This document shows, piece after piece, positions 1 to 8,621 of a stretch of 64,000 nt of DNA. The stretch lies in NCBI RefSeq assembly GCF_005925325.1, contig NZ_SRMP01000003.1, forward strand, positions 605,898 to 669,897. Reading direction: 5' to 3'. Every line of letters starts with the position of its first letter. Position 1 is the stretch's first letter. Under the pieces are notes generated by a model. It searched no databases. It saw only the letters and a program-made list of their open reading frames with translations, and was not told the origin of the DNA. Made by a program: the position numbers and the translations under genes. The stretch comes from Pedobacter helvus (GTDB lineage: Bacteria > Bacteroidota > Bacteroidia > Sphingobacteriales > Sphingobacteriaceae).

Positions 1-1233
1 GATAATCAGTTTTACACGTTTCTGTGCCAGTTTTTTGATTAGATCCAATAGCGGGGAATGCTCAAACCAAGATAGGGTTAAAGAACGATATGCGGCATCG
101 TCGTTAGCCAGTTCTCTAATCATTTGCATATCGGTTCTCGCATGGGATAGCATATCTACAAAGTTGAAAACAATGGCATTGAAATCGTTATGCATCAAAT
201 TGTTCGCTTGATCTAACAAATCCTTACCTTGATCAAAAGTTAAGATTTTATGATAGCTGAACTTACAGTCTTTTCTTAAGCTGCGTTTAATCTGCTCTGC
301 TAAAAATGTTTCTTCATGCAAGTTTTTGCCCCCTTCATCATCGTCATTTTGCCATAAAGATGGAAAGCGTTTTTCCATGTCTAATGGGGTTAATCCAGAG
401 AAAATGGCATTTCTGGCATATTGCGTTGCCGTTGGTAAAATACTCGAATAAGTATCTTCTTCTTCTAAACGGAAATGCTCAGAAATTAATGGATTGATGA
501 TTTTCCACTGATCGTACCTCAAGTTATCTATTAAAATGAAGAATACAGGCGTGGTATCATTAATTAACGGAAATACTTTTTTCTTGATCAACTCGTGCGA
601 AAAGAGCGGGGCATCGGCACTTCCGTTGATCCAATCCAGGTAATTGTTTTCTACAAATTTTGAATAGAGCATATTGGCCTCGGCCTTTTGCATAGTCAAA
701 ATTTCATGCATTTGCGGGTCGTCCAGTTTTTCTAATTCCAGCTCCCAAAACACCAACTTTTTATAAACATCAACCCAGTCGTCATAGCTTAGCTTGTCAT
801 TTAAGGTCATCCCTATGTTCCTAAAATCTTGCTGGTACGCCGACGAAGTTTTTTCGCTCACCAAACGTTTATTATCAATTAGCTTTTTGATAGTTAACAA
901 AACCTGTTTAGGGTTTACGGGTTTGATCAAGTAATCATCTATTTTAGAACCTATGGCGTCTTCCATTAGGTTTTCTTCTTCGCTTTTGGTAATAAGTACC
1001 ACGGGCACATCAGAACGGATATTTTTAATCGCAGATAGTGTTTCCAAACCAGTTAGGCCTGGCATATTTTCGTCTAAAAAGACCAAATCGAAATGTTCTT
1101 TTCCAAAAGCTTCCAATGCATCATTACCGTTAGTAAAAGTACTAACTGCGTAGCCTTTTTCGTTCAGTAATAAAATATGAGGTTTTAGTAAGTTAATTTC
1201 ATCATCGGCCCATAATATCTTAGTTTCCTGCAT
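1..1233 (-). CDS. porX: PorX-like response regulator with PglZ domain (partial, 3' end cut)
   Basis: The reverse strand is open from an ATG at 1233 to the window edge (411 codons, no stop), so the C-terminus is missing. The N-terminus is a receiver domain with an acidic pair near residues 10-12, phospho-acceptor Asp54 in LVFLDENMPG, and Lys in the LIKPVNP loop. After a helical linker comes a PglZ (alkaline-phosphatase superfamily) region, including FFILIDNLRYDQW with the metal-ligand-type Asp, then HNDFNAIVFNFVDMLSHAR. This order matches PorX, the response regulator that with PorY controls type IX secretion in Bacteroidota. The family role is established knowledge; the phosphodiesterase activity of the PglZ domain is known for PorX and inferred here. 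No PorY partner is adjacent. Confidence 0.9.
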   Translation of the reverse strand, partial: MQETKILWADDEINLLKPHILLLNEKGYAVSTFTNGNDALEAFGKEHFDLVFLDENMPGLTGLETLSAIKNIRSDVPVVLITKSEEENLMEDAIGSKIDDYLIKPVNPKQVLLTIKKLIDNKRLVSEKTSSAYQQDFRNIGMTLNDKLSYDDWVDVYKKLVFWELELEKLDDPQMHEILTMQKAEANMLYSKFVENNYLDWINGSADAPLFSHELIKKKVFPLINDTTPVFFILIDNLRYDQWKIINPLISEHFRLEEEDTYSSILPTATQYARNAIFSGLTPLDMEKRFPSLWQNDDDEGGKNLHEETFLAEQIKRSLRKDCKFSYHKILTFDQGKDLLDQANNLMHNDFNAIVFNFVDMLSHARTDMQMIRELANDDAAYRSLTLSWFEHSPLLDLIKKLAQKRVKLII

Positions 1234-1344
1234 TTTATATTCTTTTTGTGTAAATTAAGGGTTAAAAAAGCGCTTGGCTTTTCTACTATCGATAAAATTA
1301 GCAATTTTTGTACCGCATATCGTTTTTTTAACCCTTTTTAAGAT

Positions 1345-2568
1345 TTGAACAAAAAGAAAATCATTAACGACCCGGTTTATGGGTTCATCACTATACCATC
1401 AGAACTTGTTTTTGATCTAATTTCTCATCGTTTTTTTCAGCGTTTAAGGTACATTAAGCAGTTGGCGATGACCCACATCGTTTATCCTGGGGCTATCAAT
1501 ACCAGGTTTCATCATGCTTTGGGAGCCATGCACCTGATGAGTTTGGCATTGGAGGTTCTAAAAAATAAAGGACATGAGATTAGTGCCGAAGAAGAAGAGG
1601 CTGCCACCATCGCTATTTTACTGCATGATATTGGCCATGGGCCCTTTTCTCACGCATTGGAGCATACTTTGGCGCAAGGCATTAAACACGAAGACATTTC
1701 TTTGTTGATGATGAACAAGCTGAATGAAGAGTTTGGTGGACGATTAACTACAGCAATCAATATCTTTAAAGGAAAATACCATAGAAAATTTTTCTGCCAA
1801 CTAATTTCCGGTCAAGTCGATTTAGATAGAATGGATTACCTTAATCGCGATAGCTTTTACACAGGAGTGAGTGAGGGGGTGATTAGCTTTGATCGTATCA
1901 TCAAAATGTTCAACGTAGTTGATGATCAATTGGTGGTTGAAGAAAAGGGGATTTATTCTGTAGAGAAATTCTTGATTGCTCGTCGTTTAATGTATTGGCA
2001 AGTGTATTTGCACAAAACAGTAGTGGCTGGCGAACAGCTTTTGGTTAAAATATTGGAACGGGCGAAAGAGCTCACTTCAAAAGGGGCAACCTTATTTGCT
2101 ACGCCTGCTTTACAGCATTTCCTTAAAAACGATATCAATGAGCAACGTTTCTTTAAGGAAGAAATTCACTTACAACAATTCTCTAAACTAGATGATCAGG
2201 ATATCTATGCTTCTGTAAAAGTTTGGGAAGACAGTGAAGACTTTGTACTGTCGCAACTTTGCAAGATGCTCAATGCCCGTAAGCTGTACAAAGTGGAAAT
2301 TAGTAATGAAGCACCCAATCCAGAGCGAGTGGAAAGCTTAGCCTATCAAACAGCTGCATCACTTGGAATTGATATCCAAGATGTTTCTTATTTCGTATTT
2401 ACGGATACGATTACTAACCGAGCTTATAATGCAGAGAGTAGTAACATCAATATTTTAATGAAAGACGGCACATTATCGGATATTGCAAAAGCATCAGATT
2501 TATCTAATTTAGAATCATTAGACAGAACGGTAAAAAAACATATACTATGCTACCTGAGAGGGATTTAG
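1345..2568 (+). CDS. HD-domain phosphohydrolase (COG1078-like)
   Basis: A 407-residue protein starting at TTG; no in-frame ATG lies near, and the N-terminus MNKKKIINDPVYGFI aligns with how this family usually begins. The metal-binding HD signature is intact: His/His around residues 55-64, H94-D95 in LLHDIGHGPFSH, and a distal Asp in QVDLDRMDYLNRD. The family includes dNTP or nucleotide phosphohydrolases; the substrate here is unknown. It sits 102 bases upstream of lpxD, a common Bacteroidota arrangement. lpxD appears to have its own promoter, so cotranscription is uncertain. Confidence 0.88.
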   Translation: MNKKKIINDPVYGFITIPSELVFDLISHRFFQRLRYIKQLAMTHIVYPGAINTRFHHALGAMHLMSLALEVLKNKGHEISAEEEEAATIAILLHDIGHGPFSHALEHTLAQGIKHEDISLLMMNKLNEEFGGRLTTAINIFKGKYHRKFFCQLISGQVDLDRMDYLNRDSFYTGVSEGVISFDRIIKMFNVVDDQLVVEEKGIYSVEKFLIARRLMYWQVYLHKTVVAGEQLLVKILERAKELTSKGATLFATPALQHFLKNDINEQRFFKEEIHLQQFSKLDDQDIYASVKVWEDSEDFVLSQLCKMLNARKLYKVEISNEAPNPERVESLAYQTAASLGIDIQDVSYFVFTDTITNRAYNAESSNINILMKDGTLSDIAKASDLSNLESLDRTVKKHILCYLRGI

Positions 2569-2636
2569 CATTTTTTAACAAAATATTGAGGCAAATTTCT
2601 CGTTAATTCGTCTTACCAATACCAAGGATTGATAAT

Positions 2637-2666
2637 TTGTTCATATCAATTTAACATTTAACTTTG
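2637..2666 (+). promoter_or_regulatory. Bacteroidota-type promoter of lpxD
   Basis: TTG at 2637-2639, 19 bases, then a perfect TAnnTTTG element (TAACTTTG) at 2659-2666. The lpxD ATG begins at 2671, only four bases later. Transcription would therefore start at or within a few bases of the start codon. Confidence 0.6.
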
Positions 2667-2670
2667 TAAC

Positions 2671-3744
2671 ATGCAATTTACTGCCAAGCAGATAGGCGAA
2701 TTTTTAAATGGAACTGTAGAAGGCGATGAAAACGCTCAAGTGAGTACGCTTTCTAAAATAGAGGACGGTACTACTGGCGCACTTTGCTTTTTATCTAACC
2801 CTAAATACGAGAACTTTCTTTACACTACCGAAGCTTCGGTGGTGATTGTGTCTAAAGATTTTGTACCCAGCCAACCTACAAAAAGTACATTGGTTAAGGT
2901 TCAAGATCCCTACAGTGCATTTTCTGTGCTGTTGGATAAATACAATGAAGTAATTAATATGAATAGTGAGGAGGTGGGTATCCATAATTCATCATATATT
3001 CATCCTACAGCAACTATAGGTCAAAATGTGTTTATAGGAGCTTTTTGCTGCGTTGAGCAAAATGTAGTAATTGGCGACAATGTTAAAATTTACGCACAAA
3101 CTTATATCGGTGCTGATAGCAAAATCGGTAATGATTGTGTGTTTTTTCCAGGGGTTAAGATATATAAACAATCCATAATTGGCGATAGAGTTACAGTTCA
3201 TTCTAACACGGTGATCGGTAGTGATGGATTTGGCTTTGCACCACAAAAAGATGGATCTTACAATAAAATTCCTCAAATAGGAAACGTTGTAATTGAAGAT
3301 GATGTAGAGATTGGAGCTAATACGAGCATAGATAGAGCAACAATGGGTTCTACTTTCGTTCGCAAGGGCGTAAAATTAGATAACCTTATTCAGATAGCCC
3401 ACAACGTTGAAGTTGGTGCACACTCTGTGGTTGCGGCTCAAACCGGAATATCGGGAAGTACCAAATTAGGAGAAAACTCTGTAATTGGAGGTCAAGTAGG
3501 TATCGCTGGCCATCTTACTTTGGGCAAGAGAACACAGGTTGGCGCCCAAGCAGGTATCAATTTCAATACCGAAGAAAATAAACAATGGCATGGAAGTCCG
3601 GCCCAACCTTTAAAGGAATGGATGCGCTCAACCGTGATATTTAAGAAGTTGCCAGAAGTTGATAAGCGAGTAAGAGAATTAGAAGCTAAAATAGCTGAAC
3701 TTACTGCTGCAATAGAGAAAATGACAACAACACAAACACAATAA
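2671..3744 (+). CDS. lpxD: UDP-3-O-acylglucosamine N-acyltransferase LpxD
   Basis: A 357-residue enzyme that adds the second acyl chain in lipid A synthesis, using acyl-ACP. The N-terminal uridine-binding-like domain (about 1-95) is followed by a long run of hexapeptide repeats forming a left-handed beta helix (about 100-320), including the catalytic His244 in [11 protein letters not shown] and the GSDGFGFAP segment typical of LpxD. A short C-terminal helix ([19 protein letters not shown]) follows. The stop overlaps the start of lpxC/fabZ by one base, so translation is coupled. Length matches the family. Confidence 0.97.
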   Translation: MQFTAKQIGEFLNGTVEGDENAQVSTLSKIEDGTTGALCFLSNPKYENFLYTTEASVVIVSKDFVPSQPTKSTLVKVQDPYSAFSVLLDKYNEVINMNSEEVGIHNSSYIHPTATIGQNVFIGAFCCVEQNVVIGDNVKIYAQTYIGADSKIGNDCVFFPGVKIYKQSIIGDRVTVHSNTVIGSDGFGFAPQKDGSYNKIPQIGNVVIEDDVEIGANTSIDRATMGSTFVRKGVKLDNLIQIAHNVEVGAHSVVAAQTGISGSTKLGENSVIGGQVGIAGHLTLGKRTQVGAQAGINFNTEENKQWHGSPAQPLKEWMRSTVIFKKLPEVDKRVRELEAKIAELTAAIEKMTTTQTQ

Positions 3745-5156
3745 TGAACGTTAAGCAGAAAACTATTAAGGGCGAGATATCGGTTCAGGGAGTTGGTTTA
3801 CATACTGGAGCCAATGTAACTCTAACCTTTTGTCCAGCGCCAGAAAACCACGGATTTAAATTTCAAAGGGTTGATTTGCCTGGCGAACCTATTATTGATG
3901 CAGACTGTGATAATGTAACTGATACCGCAAGAGGGACAACAATTACACAAAACGGAGCTAGTGTAAGCACCGTTGAGCACGTAATGGCATCTTTGGTGGG
4001 TATGGATCTGGATAACGTGCTTGTGAAAGTTAATGGCCCAGAAACACCAATTATGGATGGTAGTTCTATCAAATTTATTGAGGTGTTGGAGCAAGTTGGC
4101 TCAACATTGCAAAATGCAGATAGAGAATATTTTACTATTCCTCATAACATCACTTATACTGAGCCAGAAAGAAGTGTCGAAATTGTGGCCATGCCTTTAG
4201 ACGATTATCGTTTTACCTGCATGATCGACTATAACTCTCCTGTTTTAGGTAGTCAGCATGCTGGGATTACTACCATTGGTGAGTTTAAAAAAGAAATTGC
4301 TTCTTGCAGAACTTTCTGTTTCTTGCATGAATTAGAATATCAATTACAACATAACCTAATTAAAGGCGGCGATTTAAACAACGCCATTGTAATTGTTGAT
4401 AAAGAAGTAACCAAAGAAGAGTTACAACATTTAGCTAAAATCTTTAATCGTGAAGAAATAGACGTTGCTCCACAAGGTATTTTAAATAACATGGAGTTGC
4501 GTTACCAAAACGAGCCTGCCCGTCATAAATTATTAGATATGATTGGCGATTTGGCTTTGGTTGGTGTTCATTTAAAAGGCCATATCATGGCAGCTAGACC
4601 TGGTCACGCGGCCAACGTTGCTTTTGCTAAAAAGATTAAAGCTGCTATCAAAAAAGAAAAGGGCAAAAAGAAGGTGAATGTTTATGATGTAAATGCCAAG
4701 CCGATATACGACGTGGTAGATATCATGAAGATTTTGCCTCACAGACAACCGTTCTTGTTTGTAGATAAGGTTTTAGAATTGAGCAAAACTCACGTGGTGG
4801 GCGTTAAAAACGTAACCATGAACGAGGAATTCTTTAAAGGCCATTTTCCTGGTGCACCGGTATTTCCGGGAGTTATCCAGATAGAAGCAATGGCACAAAC
4901 TGGCGGCATTTTAGTATTGAGCACTGTGCCAGATCCAGAGAATTATTTAACTTACTTCCTTAAAATAGACAATGTTCGCTTCAGATCACAAGTCCTACCT
5001 GGAGATACGATTGTTTTCAGATGTGATTTGGTAGAACCCATTAGAAGAGGAATTGCTCAAATGAAAGGTGTGGGCATGGTAGGCGATAAGATTGCTGTAG
5101 AAGCCGAAATGATGGCCCAAATTGTTAAAGTAAAAGATAGCGAGAGTACAAAATGA
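3744..5156 (+). CDS. lpxC/fabZ: Bifunctional LpxC deacetylase / FabZ dehydratase fusion
   Basis: A 470-residue fusion. Residues about 1-305 are LpxC, the zinc deacetylase that commits UDP-acyl-GlcNAc to lipid A: TVEHVMASL with zinc ligand His79, KLLDMIGDLALVG with the second His/Asp pair, and GHIMAARPGHAAN with the catalytic His. Residues about 325-470 are FabZ, the hot-dog 3-hydroxyacyl-ACP dehydratase: LPHRQPFLFVDKV and GHFPGAPVFPGVIQIEAMAQ with the catalytic His and Glu. A Lys-rich linker joins them. The fusion is normal in Bacteroidota and is a useful taxonomic marker. It overlaps lpxA by ATGA. Confidence 0.97.
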   Translation: MNVKQKTIKGEISVQGVGLHTGANVTLTFCPAPENHGFKFQRVDLPGEPIIDADCDNVTDTARGTTITQNGASVSTVEHVMASLVGMDLDNVLVKVNGPETPIMDGSSIKFIEVLEQVGSTLQNADREYFTIPHNITYTEPERSVEIVAMPLDDYRFTCMIDYNSPVLGSQHAGITTIGEFKKEIASCRTFCFLHELEYQLQHNLIKGGDLNNAIVIVDKEVTKEELQHLAKIFNREEIDVAPQGILNNMELRYQNEPARHKLLDMIGDLALVGVHLKGHIMAARPGHAANVAFAKKIKAAIKKEKGKKKVNVYDVNAKPIYDVVDIMKILPHRQPFLFVDKVLELSKTHVVGVKNVTMNEEFFKGHFPGAPVFPGVIQIEAMAQTGGILVLSTVPDPENYLTYFLKIDNVRFRSQVLPGDTIVFRCDLVEPIRRGIAQMKGVGMVGDKIAVEAEMMAQIVKVKDSESTK

Positions 5157-5938
5157 TACAACCCTTAGCATATATCCATCCGCAAGCTAAAATTGCCGAT
5201 AATGTAGTCGTGGAGCCGTTTGCGGTAATACATAAAGATGTAGAAATTGGAGAAGGGACTTGGATCGGCTCTAATGTGGTAATTATGGATGGTGCACGTA
5301 TCGGTAAAAACTGTCGCATTTTTCCTGGTTCTGTAATTTCTGGTGTTCCTCAAGATTTGAAGTTCGCGGGCGAGATTACTACTGCAGAAATTGGCGATAA
5401 TACTACCATCCGGGAGTGCGTAACCATTAATAGGGGTACCAAAGATAAATGGAAAACTGTAGTAGGCAGTAACTGCTTAATCCAAGCCTATTCGCATATT
5501 GCACATGATTGCCAAGTGGGTAACCACTGTATTTTTTCTAACAGTACCACTTTGGCAGGTCACATTACCATTGGCGATTACGTGGTTTTAGCAGGTTTGG
5601 TAGCTATCCACCAATTTGTTAAGGTAGGCTCGCATGCTTTCGTAACTGGTGGTTCATTGGTTCGTAAAGATGTTCCTCCATATGTAAAAGCTGCTAGAGA
5701 GCCACTTTCTTACGTTGGTATCAACTCTGTTGGTTTGCGTCGTAGAGGTTTTTCTTCTGAGCAAATCAACGAAATTCAAGAGGTTTATCGTACCCTTTTT
5801 GTAAAGAATAACAACGTCACCAAAGCTTTAGATGTGATCGAAGCTGAATTTCAACCAACAGAAATTCGCGACGAGATTGTAGACTTTATACGTAACTCAA
5901 ACCGAGGCGTAATGAGGGGGTTCGGCTCTGGTAGCTAG
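5153..5938 (+). CDS. lpxA: Acyl-ACP--UDP-GlcNAc O-acyltransferase LpxA
   Basis: A 261-residue hexapeptide-repeat acyltransferase catalysing the first lipid A step. The beta-helix repeats fill about residues 5-190, with the catalytic His near 118 in SHIAHDCQVGNHC. The family's C-terminal helical segment contains the GLRRRGFSSEQINEI motif. Its start overlaps the previous stop by four bases, completing a tight lpxD-lpxC/fabZ-lpxA unit. Confidence 0.97.
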   Translation: MIQPLAYIHPQAKIADNVVVEPFAVIHKDVEIGEGTWIGSNVVIMDGARIGKNCRIFPGSVISGVPQDLKFAGEITTAEIGDNTTIRECVTINRGTKDKWKTVVGSNCLIQAYSHIAHDCQVGNHCIFSNSTTLAGHITIGDYVVLAGLVAIHQFVKVGSHAFVTGGSLVRKDVPPYVKAAREPLSYVGINSVGLRRRGFSSEQINEIQEVYRTLFVKNNNVTKALDVIEAEFQPTEIRDEIVDFIRNSNRGVMRGFGSGS

Positions 5939-6021
5939 TTTTTTATGCAACTAACATGGGCATCTCACTATAATATTGTAGTCCATGCTAGCTTCATCGC
6001 CTTAAAAACGAATTTATACTG

Positions 6022-6639
6022 ATGAAAATCATCCTTGAGAATTTAGGTAGAAGATTTAACAAAGAGTGGATCTTTAAAGATATCGACTATGTTTTTTCTC
6101 AAGGACAACAATACGCCATCCTTGGGCCAAACGGTTCCGGGAAATCTACACTTTTGAGTGTTCTACTAGGAAATCTAACGCCCTCTGAAGGTAAGCTTAG
6201 CTACGTAGATCAAAAAGAAATCCTTCCAGAACAAATCTTTAATTCGGTTAGTTTAGCTGCTCCCTATCTCGATTTGATAGAAGAGTTTACACTGCAAGAA
6301 ACCATAGATTTTCACTTTCAGTTTAAAAAATACCAACAGGATTTTAATGCCGCTGCGGTGTTAGATTTGCTGGCTTTAAGCAAAGCTGAAGATAAGCCCT
6401 TAAAATATTTTTCTTCGGGAATGAAGCAAAGAACCAAACTTGCTTTAGCTTTTTGTACCGATACGCCCATCTTAGTTTTAGACGAGCCTACATCGAACCT
6501 AGATACGCAAGGAACAGATTGGTACTTAGGTCTAATTGAAAAATTTTCTAAAGATCGATTGGTTTTGGTGGGCTCAAATCAGTCTTACGAATATGATTTC
6601 TGTGAGCAACAGCTCAATATTTTAGACTACAAAAAGTAA
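6022..6639 (+). CDS. ABC transporter ATP-binding protein (stand-alone ATPase)
   Basis: A 205-residue single nucleotide-binding domain. Walker A is GPNGSGKST (about 35-43), the signature motif FSSGMKQRTKLA, and Walker B ILVLDEPTSNLD. The usual switch His after Walker B is not obvious; the corresponding segment reads VLVGSNQSYEYDF. It lies 83 bases after lpxA, and no permease gene is next to it, so the transported substrate cannot be assigned. Proximity to the lipid A genes hints at an envelope role, but that is inference. Confidence 0.88.
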   Translation: MKIILENLGRRFNKEWIFKDIDYVFSQGQQYAILGPNGSGKSTLLSVLLGNLTPSEGKLSYVDQKEILPEQIFNSVSLAAPYLDLIEEFTLQETIDFHFQFKKYQQDFNAAAVLDLLALSKAEDKPLKYFSSGMKQRTKLALAFCTDTPILVLDEPTSNLDTQGTDWYLGLIEKFSKDRLVLVGSNQSYEYDFCEQQLNILDYKK

Positions 6640-6716
6640 AATTTTAATGATAAATGTGCCAAAATATAGGTTTAAACCCAACTAAAGCACATCGAAAAAA
6701 TATTTTAAAATTACTA

Positions 6717-6747
6717 TTGTGGGATTGAAAAATAGTATATACCTTTG
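6717..6747 (+). promoter_or_regulatory. Promoter of the small RNA upstream of efp
   Basis: TTG at 6717-6719, a 20-base spacer, then a perfect TAnnTTTG element (TACCTTTG) at 6740-6747. This fits the Bacteroidota housekeeping sigma consensus and predicts a start near 6752. Confidence 0.65.
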
Positions 6748-6751
6748 CGCC

Positions 6752-6953
6752 ACGAAATAAGGACGAGATATTGTCGTTTAAAACTTCGGGAAAATGCTAG
6801 AGGCATTGGATAGAAAAAGAAATAAAAGTACCAAAGTTTACGTTTAATACGAGAGCGGAGGATACATATAAAGAGTAAAATAAATTTTCATAGTTTAGTT
6901 TTAGGTTTAGGTTGATTGTGGCTTCGGAGTGGTTCCCGAAGCCATCTTTTTTT
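6752..6953 (+). ncRNA. Small RNA of about 200 nt, possible 6S-type RNA
   Basis: This stretch has a consensus promoter directly upstream and ends in a strong intrinsic terminator. Between them there is no ORF of useful size. A transcript of about 200 nt is therefore expected from a 380-base gap between the ABC ATPase gene and efp. The size is that of 6S RNA, and a Bacteroidota-specific 6S family exists, but I cannot confirm the fold by eye. A long 5' leader of efp is less likely because a terminator intervenes. Confidence 0.5.
6918..6953 (+). terminator. Intrinsic terminator of the small RNA
   Basis: A nine-pair stem TGGCTTCGG (6919-6927) / CCGAAGCCA (6936-6944) with an eight-base loop, followed by seven T (6947-6953). 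Confidence 0.85.
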
Positions 6954-7022
6954 GCGCTAAATTTTAAAAATTGTTTTTACCTTGCAGCTTCAAAAATAAT
7001 AAGTACTTAAGTATATATAGTA

Positions 7023-7583
7023 ATGGCTAAAGCATCAGAAATAAAGACAGGTAATATCCTTCGAGTGAATAACGAGTTGGTTACTGTTGATGAGTGGAAT
7101 CACCGTACACCAGGTAAAGGCGGCGCTTTTTATACTGGAAAATTTCGTAACATTAAAACAGGTAGAATTGTAGAAGCACGTATGAATACCGATGAAGCTG
7201 TTGAGATTTGTCGTGTAGAAACAAACGATTACCAATACCTATATGAAGAAGGCGATTCTTTAGTGGTAATGGATAACAATAGCTACGAGCAATTTAACGT
7301 AGCAAAATCACTTTTTGGTAATGCAATTAAATTCCTAAAAGAAGGAATGACTGTAATCGTATCTATCGAAAGTGATGAGCCAATCATGGCACAATTGCCA
7401 AACTTTGCTGAATTCGAAATTACCTATTCTGAGCCAGCGGTTAAAGGCGATACTTCTACCAACGCATTGAAGGCTGCGACACTTGAAAATGGCGTAGAGG
7501 TTAAAGTTCCTTTATTCGTAAATCAAGGCGATAAAATCAAAGTTGACACGCGTACTGGTGAGTATGTAGAGCGAGTAAAATAG
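7023..7583 (+). CDS. efp: Translation elongation factor P
   Basis: A 186-residue protein of the standard three-beta-barrel length. The N-terminal KOW-like domain carries the ribosome-facing loop with Lys in RTPGKGGAFY, and the C-terminal S1-like domain ends in KIKVDTRTGEYVERVK, the typical EF-P finish. EF-P relieves ribosome stalling at polyproline stretches. The gene is monocistronic: a terminator lies before it (6918-6953) and another after it (7643-7675). Confidence 0.97.
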   Translation: MAKASEIKTGNILRVNNELVTVDEWNHRTPGKGGAFYTGKFRNIKTGRIVEARMNTDEAVEICRVETNDYQYLYEEGDSLVVMDNNSYEQFNVAKSLFGNAIKFLKEGMTVIVSIESDEPIMAQLPNFAEFEITYSEPAVKGDTSTNALKAATLENGVEVKVPLFVNQGDKIKVDTRTGEYVERVK

Positions 7584-7642
7584 GATCAGGATTTTAGGAT
7601 TGATCGATTTTCAAGATCATCTTTCTTAATTTTATAATATTG

Positions 7643-7675
7643 ATGGCTTTGGATAAATTTCCAAGGCCATTTTTT
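7643..7675 (+). terminator. Intrinsic terminator of efp
   Basis: An 11-pair stem (7643-7653 / 7660-7670, one G-T pair), a six-base loop, and a T tract. The arms read ATGGCTTTGGA and TCCAAGGCCAT. Confidence 0.88.
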
Positions 7676-7736
7676 ATAACTTAGCACTAACGAGGTCATT
7701 CAGAGCTTAGCGAAGAATCTAATTAAACCCCTAAAT

Positions 7737-8300
7737 GTGGCAAATAAATCAACTATTAGAAAACAGGTTTTAAAAGAAAGATTGGCGTTGTCAGACGATG
7801 AATTTTTGGTGATGAACCAACTGCTTTTGGCGCAATTTAAAACACTTGATTTTTCTCAGATCAAAAGCGTTCACTTTTTTTTACCTATCGTTAGGAAACG
7901 GGAACCGGATACTTTTTTAATGATCGATTGGCTACAGGAAAATTATCCAGAAATTCACATTGTGGTGTCTAGATCTAATTTTGAAGATCATTCCATGAGC
8001 CATCATCCTTTTAGCAAGGAAGATTTGAAAGAAAACTCCTATCACATTCTAGAGCCGCAAACAACTACTGTTTTTGAGGACGAGATTGATATGGTGTTGG
8101 TGCCTTTGTTAGCTTTTGATCAGAAGGGCTATCGCGTTGGATACGGAAAAGGTTTTTATGACAGATTTTTATCGGGACTAGAAAGCAAAAAAGTAGGAGT
8201 TTCTCTTTTTGAAGTCCAACATGAAGATATTTCTGACGTACATGAGGATGATATCCGTTTAGATTTTTGCCTTACGCCAAAGCAAATTTATAAATGGTGA
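7737..8300 (+). CDS. 5-formyltetrahydrofolate cyclo-ligase
   Basis: A 187-residue protein starting at GTG. The ATG two bases upstream (7735) is in another frame that stops after 12 codons, which decides for GTG. The enzyme converts 5-formyl-THF to 5,10-methenyl-THF with ATP. Diagnostic features are the N-terminal basic region (KSTIRKQVLKER), a central VKREPDTF-like segment (VRKREPDTF), and the phosphate-binding GYGKGFYDRFL motif near residue 140. Length is normal. Confidence 0.93.
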   Translation: MANKSTIRKQVLKERLALSDDEFLVMNQLLLAQFKTLDFSQIKSVHFFLPIVRKREPDTFLMIDWLQENYPEIHIVVSRSNFEDHSMSHHPFSKEDLKENSYHILEPQTTTVFEDEIDMVLVPLLAFDQKGYRVGYGKGFYDRFLSGLESKKVGVSLFEVQHEDISDVHEDDIRLDFCLTPKQIYKW

Positions 8301-8311
8301 TCTCAAGACGT

Positions 8312-8346
8312 AAAAGCAGTCTTAACGCTGCTTTAAATCTTTTTTA
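8312..8346 (+). terminator. Weak candidate terminator
   Basis: Seven-pair stem AAAGCAG (8314-8320) / CTGCTTT (8329-8335), followed by AAATC and six T. It lies just after the cyclo-ligase stop. Confidence 0.4.
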
Positions 8347-8376
8347 TAACTTTGATTTCATTTCATTCACTCGATT

Positions 8377-8538
8377 ATGGAAAAGGACTTTAGAATTACT
8401 ACGGCTAAGCAATACGAAGACACCATGATTGCTATTTTTGAGATGCAGGAACAAGAGGAGCCTTTAACAGCAAAAGAGTTGGCCGACATCGAAATTATGT
8501 TGCAGGCTGCTCAGCGTTACGAAGACGAGGAGCTTTAG
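8377..8538 (+). CDS. Small acidic hypothetical protein (53 aa)
   Basis: ATG at 8377 opens a 53-codon frame ending in TAG. The product begins MEKDFRITTAKQYEDTM and is strongly acidic and helical, with segments like EEPLTAKELADIEIMLQAAQRYEDEEL. It has no signal peptide or membrane segment. The regular amphipathic pattern and clean start and stop suggest a real gene, but I recognise no family and no function can be given. Confidence 0.55.
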   Translation: MEKDFRITTAKQYEDTMIAIFEMQEQEEPLTAKELADIEIMLQAAQRYEDEEL

Positions 8539-8621
8539 TCATTGCCTACAAACTTTCAGAGATTGAGACGCAGATTTTTAATGTAATCATTTGTGCGATT
8601 TCTGTGGAAGAAATTACTTGA

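Noticed and set aside
953..1153. Open frame on the + strand opposite porX
   Set aside because: It lies wholly inside the porX receiver domain on the other strand, has no start signal, and its product has no natural composition.
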